Origin: Liquidambar formosana
Taxonomy: Eukaryota > Streptophyta > Magnoliopsida > Saxifragales > Altingiaceae
NCBI GenBank assembly: GCA_039720395.1
Contig: CM077826.1
Location: forward strand, 31,740,810-31,804,809
Reading direction: 5' to 3'
Length of the DNA: 64,000 bases
Shown here one piece after another: positions 45,201-57,341 of this stretch. Positions within the stretch are counted from its first letter, which is position 1. Each line of letters starts with the position of its first letter. The notes under the pieces are model-generated. The model was not told the DNA's origin and searched no databases. It worked only from the letters and a program-made list of their open reading frames with translations. Position numbers and translations under genes: made by a program.

Positions 45201-48200
45201 AAGTATCTGTCAGTCTTTACATAGAACTCAAACAAATTTTGCATGATAATAGTTGAAATGATTAGAAAGCTTCAGTACATCCCACCAAAAGGAGGTAAAA
45301 TGCAATTACTAGTTTATTTTCAAAGAGTATTAGTACTCTTAACATAGGGCCGTGCAGGGTGGGGGGACTCCCTCACTAAGGATGTTTGAGAAAAAGAAAA
45401 GGTTTTACTAGAAAAATATAACTGCAACTACAAAAAACAATAAAATAAAATTCAAATAAGACAACCTAGAAGTATATGTGTGAGACATTTATTTGTTGAT
45501 AGCTTCAGAAACTTAAAATCGTCCTGATTAGTATAAGAAACTTTATGAGTACTACTACTTTGAGTAGGAAACTTTCAGAATGTACCTAAGGGATCCCCAC
45601 TCAAACTGAATAAAACCAGAAAGAGGATAAGCATTTCCATTCCTGTACTGAACTAGTAACAGGGAAAAATAAAAATAATCGAAAGCATCCCTTACAGGAG
45701 CACAGAATGAAATGAATATTCAATAATCAGTACTCAGTAGCATGGTTTTCACTTACATTTACAGCAGCTACAGCATTGTCAGGATCAACCACAGTCTCAC
45801 CACTGCATATGGCCAGACAAGAGGATAAAGTTAATGATCCACAAGAAGGGTCATTGGAACTTAATAAGTATTCTTCTATTTCTATATTATTTTGATAAAT
45901 TCTTCTATTTCTATACGCTGAGCATTATGAAGCTGAGACTTTCAATTGTGATTTGTTAGTGCTTTCAACCTCTTTGCAGTAGCTAAATCATCCTTGTCGC
46001 CAGAATCAAGATTGTCGGCCCCAGATGGTTCATCAGATTCACTTTCTCCTGAATGTGCAAAATGTGTTAACATGTACAAGTGAGCCATAGAATCAAATTT
46101 AGGTGGAAGTGCCTCCCTCTAGAAAAACGAAAGAAAAAATGGATAGCATATAAAAAGATAAATTGCAGTTAACATGGATATAATGTGAAAGTAGCTAATT
46201 ACAACATTACCAAGGATGGAGGGGAAGGGCATTGGGGGATTAACAATGATGGGTATCTATTTTCCATTGAATTTCATAATTAAATAGCCAATTACCATCA
46301 TCACTTGATGTTTCCTGGGCATCAGCTGCTGCTTTAGTTCTTTTATCAATAACAACATAGGCTCCACTACCTGTGAACAAGAAACAATGTCCATTAACAA
46401 TTTAACATGTAAATGGAAGTACAAAAAAAAAAAAAAATCAAACTAAATCAGAACTCATATTTGGGGAACAATTTGAATTATAATTTCCATTAGCATAACA
46501 TGCAATTGCAATTGCATACCTGGTTTGCGTTTTCTCCTTGAGTTTGATCTGGCTAGTTCAACATGCAGAACGGAACCACTTTGAGGATCAAATTTAACAC
46601 CCTGGAAATGATAGAGACAGGAATAAGAGGATCAGAAGGAACACAAAATCTAAGGGTGCGTTTGGGAACGTGGATTTGGGTGGATGGATTCGGATTTGGG
46701 CCTCCAAATCCAAATCTCTTGTTTGGCTTTCTAAAATGAGGAAGGATTTGGATTTGAGTCAAATACATCGGTGGATTTGGGACCTCAAAATTTGTGGATT
46801 TGAAATAACACCTGGCTAGGTGTTATTTCTAAATCCCTCCCTGAACAATCAAGCTCGATACTTGATCCTGACTCCTGACTCCCGACTACGAAGCTTGATC
46901 ACAATGCCCTACCAGTCTTAAATACCTTCCCGTCAACCAACATGTACATTCTCTCACTCCTCTCCTCTATCACTCCCCTCTCTCTCCTCTCATATTTATC
47001 AATCTTGATTTGTTCTTTCAAATCTTAACTCTAACCCTAACTCCGAACATATTTTTGCAGAAAAACTAGCAATAGAAGAATTTTTCTGGATTCGTCATTG
47101 AACTATTGAAGTTTCAGATTTTGGCATTTGATTCGAAACTTGAAGGTGAGTTTACGTTGCAGTTCTTTTTCCTTTTATTTTTTTTTTTTTGGATTTTTTG
47201 AGTTATAGTTATTGCTTCGTTTTTATTTTCTTTTCAAATGAAGATTGAATCAAAACAAATTTTTTCCCTTTTGTTGAGCTTGTTTGGGTCCTTGATATCC
47301 TTGAATTTTTCAAATGTTGACCTTGCAGTATTGATGTGTGCAAGCTGTTTGATGAAAAACCCCAATGAAATTTTATTGAAAAACCCCTATTTTTGCATTG
47401 AATTTCGCTCTATGGAAGCTACAAATTTACAAAAGGCAAACAATCAGTGGGTACCATGTCCTTTTCTTTTGAATGGTATAGTGCGAATCCGATATGTGAT
47501 AGTTGGAAGAAATGAACATTATAATCTAGGGGGACTTTGGCCACAAGTCCATAAAATTAGACTTGTGCAGCCATAAGTTCAAGATAAAATCTTGTAAAGT
47601 CAAAGGTTCACCTTATATTTTTTCAGACCAAAACACCCTTGCACCATGAACTTTTTCTCCACCGTTTCACACGACGTTGCCTTTAATCTCCACACTTCTC
47701 CCTCTTATATTTTATTTCACTCCTCACTTTGCTATTGTTACCCACATCTCGCCATTGATAAACAAGCTTCACCGTTGCAGACATCACAAATCCATGAAAT
47801 CTACACAGATCCACGAACCCAGCCCTAAGGAAAAAAACTTACTTCTGCTGCTGGAGCAAGTGCTCCATTAATGGAGGTCAAAGCTTGACCCATGGCCATA
47901 CTAGGCACAACCATAAAGGGGAAGGTGGTGGGGTCTTAGTCGATCACCATGATTGAGGTTATGAGGGTTGGGTCAAACACAAGAAGCAATGGTAGTCTAA
48001 AATTATCAGTCTGGGTATATTCGAGCGTAAGTTTAGGTAGATTTAACAAGTCTGAGTAGACTTTGAGAGAAGAGTCAATCAACTAAATTAAATCTACATT
48101 ATTGTCTCCCAACACTCTACAGACTACATAAATGGCTGGAAACCAATATGAAGATGGAGATAGATTCCTACGAAGTGAAATATTATCTCTTTCCTTTGAA

Positions 48201-48738
48201 AACCAAGACTTTAAAAAAAGGTGTAGAGAAGCTCAAATAAAGTTGGTTTCTTCTTCTATGGCCCACCATAACAAGCAATGTTATCTCCTTATTAATTCAA
48301 TTCGTGATTAAACCAAAAAAAAAAAAAAAATTACTGAGAAATTTTCTATCTATGTGGGCAGCTGAACCCATTTCAAAACAGTTGAACCCATGTCACTGTT
48401 TCGAAATCAATTTTATTTATTAGTTATAAAAACTTAAATTAAGTTACAAGACATTTAAATTTAACTATTTCTAGTTCAAACACATAAAATTTATTGGTTC
48501 AATAAGTTACATTTAACAAATTTTACGGTTTTATGTGAGAAATTGAACCCACACAAAAACAGTTTCATGTAACTCTTTCAAAACAATTACATCTAATTCA
48601 TGTCGTTGTTTTGTTTTTTAACTTAATTTCATATTCATCATGGGTCTTGTTTTGAGAATCTCGATGAATCGATTCCAAAAATATAAATTTTGTCGAAAAC
48701 CGATGTATAAATTGAAAGTTATGCTAATTTAAAGTTTG

Positions 48739-48773
<35 letters not shown>

Positions 48774-51700
48774 AACTTAAGGGTATAGTTGACTTTATAC
48801 ACTTAATATTCTCACAAAAACACTACCGTTTCACTTGAAAGTAGACTTATGGCTACATAAATTTTTACCATGGACTTATGCCACCATAAGTCCTATATAG
48901 TATACTTCTTGCTAATTTTCCCTTAAATTTATTATATTAATTGTGATACTTTTTGTTTCTTCTGGTATATTTAGGAAGTGTGAGTGTTTCATTGTGTGAG
49001 TAATTTGTGGAAGTGTGGATGTTTCATATCAATTCCTCCTAATTTTCTTATCTTTAGTCATGAATTTTGAAACAATTACATGTAACTTTTTAAAAACATC
49101 TACATGTAATGATTTTAGAAAACATTATCTTTTGTCAAATCTATAAAATCTTTTGCTATTAATACCAAAATTAATTGTTTTATTCAGAATTAACAGTTAA
49201 ATATACTCACAAAACAATAATTTAAATTTAAACTCTAGTAAAAATAATTTAATTTCAATTTTTGTTAAACAGTTACATGTATTCAATGTAACTGTTTTTT
49301 TTTTTATATACATAATTTCATATCTAACATGGATCTTGTTTCGAAGGTCTCAATGAATAGATTTTAAAAATATAAATTTTATCGAAAACCGATATATAAA
49401 TTAAAAGTTATGCTATTTTAAAGTTTGAAAACTAAAAATAACAATTTAAGGGTATAATTGACTTTATGCACCTAAGACTCTCATAAAAATACTACCGTTT
49501 CATTTAAAAGGGAACTTATGGCTGCATAAGATTTAGCCTTAGACTTATACCTTTATAAGTTCTAAAAGGTAGACTTCTCACTAATTTTCCCTGTAATCTA
49601 TGATATTCAAAAAATTTATGTAATTTGATGACTTTGTTAATGAAATGAGGTTTATAGTATTGGATGTTCAGTTGGGTAGGTTCTTAAATAGTGTTATGGA
49701 ATAATTTTGATGCTCAATGAGTATTTAAGTGATGAACAACCTCAATGAAAGCTTCTGTGAAAAAATTAATGAACCTCTTCTGTGATTTATTTGTATATGT
49801 GTGTGTGTGTGTGTATATTGTTGGATCATATGTTTTGACGTGCCATATGTAGTTAACTTTCCAATGTTCATTGTGTATGGGAAATCTCTAGTGGGGCTTA
49901 CTCGGGATTGGAAGGTACCCTTGAAGTTTTGAACCTAAAAATATGAATGATGTCCATTGTTTCGAATTGAAACAATTTAGTCTGCTACTTTGCTAGGGCA
50001 CCATGGAGCGAAATTCAATGAACATTGGAAAGTCAACTACCTATGGCAATCTAAAGGCTAATAGTTCAAGTGGTTATGGCATTTTTTTTATTTTTTAATT
50101 TTTATTTATTTTTTGCCTGTGTGGTTATGGGCCTTATGGCAATTAGTTTGGTTGAGCAATGTTATATGAAATGTCCCTCCTGCAACCTTGCTGAGCTAAT
50201 TTTTAAACCCATTACTGCATATTGAAAGCTAGTGAGCGGAGACGGATTGTGTAACTTGGTTTCCAAGTTCAACTTTATTAAGTCTGACCCAACCAGAACT
50301 CTTAACTCATCGCTTTGAGGTCTTTGATAAATTTTATATGTGCTGTTGAATAATGGGTGTGATGATCAATATCTTGCTTCTTATACAATTTGTTAAAATA
50401 GTTGAATGAATAAGTTTTTTTTTAACTTGTCAACACGTATCACTTTGTTTCTCTCCGTTGCCATTTTTTTTCCTTCTAATTTTTCCTGTAATTGAGTATT
50501 ATTTTACCAATTATTTTTTCTGACTGATTGGTAGGTTCATGGAAGAAGACTCCAATTAAAAGATCACAAGACCACAAGAGGCAATTAACTTGTAAATTCT
50601 TTATAACATGGTTGGCCTTTATTGTGTTATACATGTAAATAGAGATGATCTCAAGAAAAAAAAAAGTCATAGGGTTGGTCATGATTAGACTCATGTAAAA
50701 CACTTTTGTGGTTATTAATCTATATATATATATATATATATAGTTTGTGTTGTTCATAATGACAAAAAAAAAAAAAGGACATGGATGTTTGCATGTTAGG
50801 ATTTATATGGATTTAAGTTGTATGATTTGATGCCTCTGATAGACTTTATGACTAGAATGGGAGATTTTTTGTTTTTCTTTGGTATTTATTTTTTGTGTGT
50901 GGCGGAAACAAGGCAAATCTATCACTTTCTGACTACGTATTTGGATGAATTTTAGTATGATAATTAATGATATTATAAAATAGTGATTTTTAAAAATCCA
51001 CATTTGAAATCCTTCCTGCAAAATATTTTATCCAAACAATGAATTTCTAAATCCATGGATTTCACATATGTGGATTTCAAATCCATGGATTTTAAATCAA
51101 TACACCAAATCCAAATCCATGTTGCCAAAGGCAGCCTAAATTTGTATAAAATCTTATCATCACCCAATAAAATCCTTTCAGTTTAAAAACTCTCTTGATG
51201 ATTGAATTGGAAAAGATCGACGAACCACCAAATTGATGTAGTTTTACCTTTCAATGAGCACTACCAAATTATAAAAGGAAACAACAACAACAAAAATAGA
51301 GGGATGAAAAGAGAATAATGTTCCTAGCGTCTTATAAGTAGCAGCTGCAGGGACTGTTTATTAGTGTTTGAAAATAGATGCCATTCTAATTTCAATGACC
51401 TACCGTTAAGTCATTAACTGTTTGAACTAACCTTAAAAATCCGACTGCTCTAATTCTACCATTTTGATAACATTATTGGTTATGTTATGAGTTATGAAAA
51501 AATATACCTTCACCAAAAATATATAAATAAGACCATCAAATTCCAATCTGATGTTTTTTTTTTTTTAATTTAAATATATATATATATATATATATATTTT
51601 GATGAAGTCCCATCAGATTTCAATCTGATGGCAGAGTAAGAATTAAAAGAAACAGATACATACTGCAATGAGTTAAATTCTCACATTTAATGCATGGAGG

Positions 51701-54700
51701 GCCGCCATTGCTGCTTGATGATTAAAAAAAGTGGCAAATGCAACAACCTGCAAAGATAAGTATAGCCTGTGGGGCGTTATCTCCAACTCTTAATTATCAG
51801 AAAATTTTTGAACAAAGAAGACTTCTCACACAAAAATGCACGCACACAATACGCTAAAGAGAAAACAAAAAAAAAAAAAAATGAAGCAAAATCAATTTAA
51901 GTAAATGCAAGCCTTTACAACAATGTCATCTAAATCAACCTTATCCACCATCAAAGTAACAGGCCTCCTAGAGAGTTCCAAAATGTTCTCAAGAGGAATT
52001 TGGAGCATTCCAAAAACTTGGAGACCAAGAAACCATGGTTTCACTCGACAAAACTAATGTTATTAACCACCAAGTACCCCATGAAGGTCCACAAGGCTAT
52101 ATATGTCGCAGACTTGTGATTATGTCAACTATGCATTACACAAAGTAGAAATAAATTCTCAAAGAAATAAGTTACATTCTGGGCAAAACTATATTCCTGA
52201 TTTCTTTTACTGTCTTTCTATCTTTTTGCGAAATAAAAAACGAAAAAATAGACCTATCTTTTTACGAAATAAAAAAGGGAAAAACTAGACAAGGAAAGGA
52301 TCTTGTATTTCTAATGCAAAAGGCTCTACACAGTTGGGGCAAGCAACAAAAATAAAGTTTCCTTTTTGTTAAAGCAAGTTAAGTGTACTGTTCACACTAT
52401 GAATCCATGTGAGCTAAAAAAGCAAGTTAAGTGTACTGTTTACACTATGAATCCATGTGAGCTAAAAAACTTAAGCAAGCTGGGTAAGGAACAACCATGC
52501 AGAAGCAATAAGCAAGATGCATGAAGGACGGGTTAATAGAAAGGAAACGCATGGAAGTTGTGGCAAAACAGATAAGGCAGTAAGAGGCCGAAAGAAAAAA
52601 AGGAGTAGCATGTTGAAGACAAATGTAATAAATGAGTCATCCGGCAACAACCCAGTCTTACATGATGACAAAGATGGGGGAAGGCCTGTTACCAATATAA
52701 ATTGAAGAAAATGGAAAATGAAGAGAGGTCCACAGCAAAACGAACTATTCTATTTTAGCCACATCTTTCTTTAGCTTTAAATAAATTCCCAGAAAACTCT
52801 AGTTTAATCATCCATTAGTTTACAGTCATCATACAAGCATTTCCATTAGTTGTTTTCATCATATTGTAAGTCCTGCTTCTGCTTCCTCTATAAATATTCT
52901 ACTATTTTTAATGCATTTCAATTTCAAGCATTTTCTTCATCATTTGCATTTGCCATTTCATTTCTTCATATATATTTCCTACTTAAGAACCTAGGGGAAC
53001 CTCAAAGCCCAGCACTTGCTTGATTTAGATTTGGCAAAAAAACAGCCAACTAGAGTCCTCAACCTTAGTTTCTCAAATAGAAGATGCTCGAGCCTTAGGG
53101 TCATGAGTATTAAGGCTGAAAAAGAGCCAAGCAGAGCTAAGGTTTGGAGTGTTTAAGCTGGGCCATTTAAAACCTTGATTATTTAATCTCAAGTCGACCT
53201 TTTATGAGTCAAGTGGAGCAGAGCCGAGTTTTGGTTTTCTTGAGCTTTGCTCGTTTAATAAACGAATAAGTGTTAGTTGTATGCCCTTCAGCCAATCATA
53301 GAAATGATACTTTAAAGATAATGAACAATCAATTGATTTCATTTATTGTTAATTACATTTATTATTATTTAATAAAACGCATTATTCTATCATGTTTATT
53401 CTATTCTTTATATTTACATGAAATGTCCATGGAGTTTGAGTTAAGAATATGAAATCACAAAGTGTTGTGATTAGAAGACTATATATATATATATATATAC
53501 TAAACTCCTAAATCATTTCTAATTGAAGGTTCACTATGATGGATAATAATGAACCATAGGACCAGCACATGTTATGTTGAATCTATAAGAGGATAGCTAG
53601 TCTCAAACTATTTTTATGGAGACACTAAAATAAAACATGTGGGTGCTTGTTATATGAACAGGTAAAATGAATGTGACCATCTTACTTTGAGATAAACTTA
53701 ATGAAGTTTTACCTACTTGTCAATCAGTTTCTCATAGTTGCAGTGGTACAAGTAATCCTTAAACCTGAAACACCATGATTGTCTTGTGCAAGAAACTTTA
53801 GAAGTTTAATAGCACTAATTATATGTCTGTATCTTCCATAGGGAATTTACAATGGTGTTCATTGGTTCTATTACTTCATGTATGGAGGCATATGTGTGAT
53901 CAACAAAGGATCTATCACTCTTAGTAAAAGGGAGAGAATGTCTCATAATTGATATTCACAATATAACTCATGTAAGTCTATGGCTATAGAAGGATGACTA
54001 TGAAAAAGGAGTTTTTATAGTGCATCTACTTGAGTTGATATGTGTGAATGATCACAAAGTATTAATTAGGACTTGACAGACTTCCATATCCGATTAGTTT
54101 AATCAGAGGTATTGTGTTGATGGAAGAATATAATTGTAACCTTAACTGTAACTGAAAGGTTCTTTGATTTATCTTTACTTCATATAGGACTACATCATGA
54201 GCTGTTATTAGATGTTACTCATGGTTAGTAAAAGCTCTAATTGATATAAGTTGGTTATCATCAATTAGGGAATTGGAAAGAGTTCCAATTAAACCCTTAA
54301 TGGAAAGTCTTCCATTGAGCACTCTTAATGCTATTATTTACTACTAGATGTTGTGAACCTAATGGGTCACACACCGATAAGTAAAGTGGGACTTTAAGTT
54401 GTGAGAGAAAGGGCATGAGTGTACTTAAAAAAATACTTTTGGGCCTCACTTGCATTGGATGTAAGTTGGAGGGGTTAAAGTGCAATTTGAGGAAGTTGCA
54501 AATCCCACACAAGGTGGGATTCCCCCTTTGGCCGGCTCTATTAGTACATGCTATATAAACAAGCTAGCACTTAATAGCTAGACACGCTTACACACTCACT
54601 CCCTCTCTTGGCCGGCCCTAGTGGTGGAGCTCTCTCTCTCTTCTACTTCTCCTTCTCTAGCAAACCCTAAGGAGAATTAAAAGGCAACTTAAGGCTTTTG

Positions 54701-57302
54701 CTTTGTGTGGATACCATAGAGCCAGGACACTTGTGCTGCTCAACTAATCAACAATCAATCGTCTTAAAAACCTCTTGTAAGTCATCGCCCTCTTCATGTA
54801 ATTAGGGTTTTTAATTTTGTATTGACCACAATCAGATTCATGGGCTATAAGGAATTAATTCAAAGTTTTGTTATTCATTACGTTCCGCATCGTAGTTTTC
54901 TCTGCATCAATTCCTTACAATGAGCTCAAACAAAACCTTATCGAGAGTTGCCAGATGATATGGGAATTAGCCCAATCTTTAATATAGAGGATTTGACTAT
55001 ATATCATGGCCACCATGGGGACTTGGAAAGAACTTGTGCAACCATTCGATTGCCTACTGTTAAGTTTCCAACCTAAAAGCATACGCTATTAGGTGGAGGG
55101 CCCAAACAAGTATATTAAGCCATAATCAACTTTTTATATTTAAACGATGTGGGATGTGGAACTTCCCAACACCTATCATCCTTAAAATCAAGGAAGAAGT
55201 TGAGGATATCCTTGATGATCATATTGTGTCTACCAGAAGTGGCGGTTATTGAAAATTTATTATCAAATGGAAGGGGCTACCACTTTCAGATTGCACGTGG
55301 ATCACTGAATTACAACTTCAGTAGATTAATCTAGATCTTTATGAGCATTATCAATCCCTTTACTCGCTAGGGTCGAATTCTGTCGAGCTGAGGAGAGATG
55401 ATTGAAATTAGCCTCTTAAAGTTTATAAAAGAAATAAAAAGGGGCCATATTTTTCAGCCTCAAGCTTTAATTTGGTGGGGTGAAGGTGAAATGGGCCCAA
55501 CTTGGGAGAATAATTAGATTTTAAGGGGTCTTTGTGAGTCATTTTAGTTTTGGACCTTTAGTGTAGTTGGGCTGTTATTTTGTGCTATTTTGCTGGATTT
55601 AGTTGGCCCAAACCTTAGTTTAGCTTGCTTTGTAAGCCTCTAGTTTAGCTTGTTGTGTAAGCCTCCTAGTTGGCTTGCCTTTTAAGCCTCTTGTGTCCCA
55701 AAGTATAAAGTCTATGGAAAGATGTATCTGTAAATTTTGATGAATGAATGAAATTTCCAGCTATTGCTGCTGGTTTTGAGCTTCCCCTCAAGCCCTAAGA
55801 AGGTGTGATGCCTTCCTCATAATAGGAGTGATTCCTAGGACCCTACTAGTGTGATACTAGTAGTTCTCTCTCTCTCTCTCTCTCTCTCTTCCTCTTCTTT
55901 ATCATCTTTTCTACTGTTTCTTCTTTCTTTGTGATTTTACAGCAAGTGTTCTTAGCTTCCACAACCCCTATTCTTAATATCAATTGCTGTATTTTCTGTC
56001 TTAGAATCTTAGTAGAGTTGCTGAACTCTAGAATAGTTGCTGTCCTGAGATTTCCAGCAGCTTACTCTTGTATTTCCATCAACTTCCTTACCCAGTTTTT
56101 CAACCTTTGATATTTCCCCTTAAAGTTCTACATCAAGTGGATTGTGGAATCCTCAAGCGGAGCTCTTGGGGCGAGAACATAGGTGGAGAGGTCGAACCTC
56201 GTTAAAACATCATTTGCAATCTCTCTTCTTCCTAATATCTATTGCATATATTCTTGACCCTACCTCCTACCCTTCTTTCCTTCCACCTTTCCATCCTTCC
56301 TACCAAACATAGCATAAGACTTAGAGGTCCCACCGGGTGTGACAAATGGTGTTAGCACAATCAGCCTTTGGTTGCAGACATGCCAAAGGTTAAAGAAGCT
56401 CAAAGCAATTGCCTATTACAACCCAAGCACGTCCTCAATTGAGAAGCTAAGGTCAAAGGACTTCACTTGCCTATTTGGTCACCAAATCTAAAATTAGGCG
56501 AGTACGAGGGCTCAAGGTTCTTAAACATGAAATAACTACAAAGAAATGAAACTGCAGAGAACTTCAAAATGCAAATGATGGAGGAAATGCTTGGAATCGC
56601 GTGGCCAGGAGGGGGGGGGTTGGACATTTAGTGGAAATTAAAGCAAATGTAGTACTTACAATGCAATGAAAACTAAAGTAACAGATGATTAAACTAAAGT
56701 TTTCTAGAAACTAAGTTAAAGCTAAAGATAGATTTGTTAAAATAGGATAGTTTGAGTTGGTGTGAACCTCTCTTCATTCTCCATTTTCTTCTATTTATAC
56801 TTGTAATTTATTTTGGTAATGCCCATACTTCCACTTCTTACTACTGCTTCATGGGTGGTTAGCCAAAACGTGATGAGCCCCATTAACTCCACCCTGATTG
56901 TCAATCCATGATCTTCTCAAATCATTGCTGTATGTCTTCTGTTTATTAGATTTTCTTCTCGTTTCCTTTCTTCCCACATCTTTGCCATTGTGTAAGACAG
57001 GTCAACTCCTAACTCTTTGCCATCACATGACTAGTTTATTACTTTCATCTTCAAAACGCCACATGTTCGTCAGCCCTTATTCTCTGAGCCTTTGACTGCT
57101 TCATTAGTCTTTCCACAACTATCATGTTTTTCCTTTCTATTAGCCTGACCTCATCTCTTCTTTCTCCCATATCTTGCTTCAGTGCTTATTGGCCCAAGTG
57201 GATTCAAAGCATAAACATGTACTAAGACAGCATATCTTGTTAACAAAGTTTAAACAATGGAACTACAGCCCTCCTTGGTCTCCTAGAGTTCCGAAAAAAA
57301 AA

Positions 57303-57341
<39 letters not shown>

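Noticed and set aside
54050..54540. Possible gene on - within the solo LTR
   Set aside because: The short frame at 54297-54512 lies inside a TG...CA bounded LTR with a + strand TATA box and has no recognisable domain.
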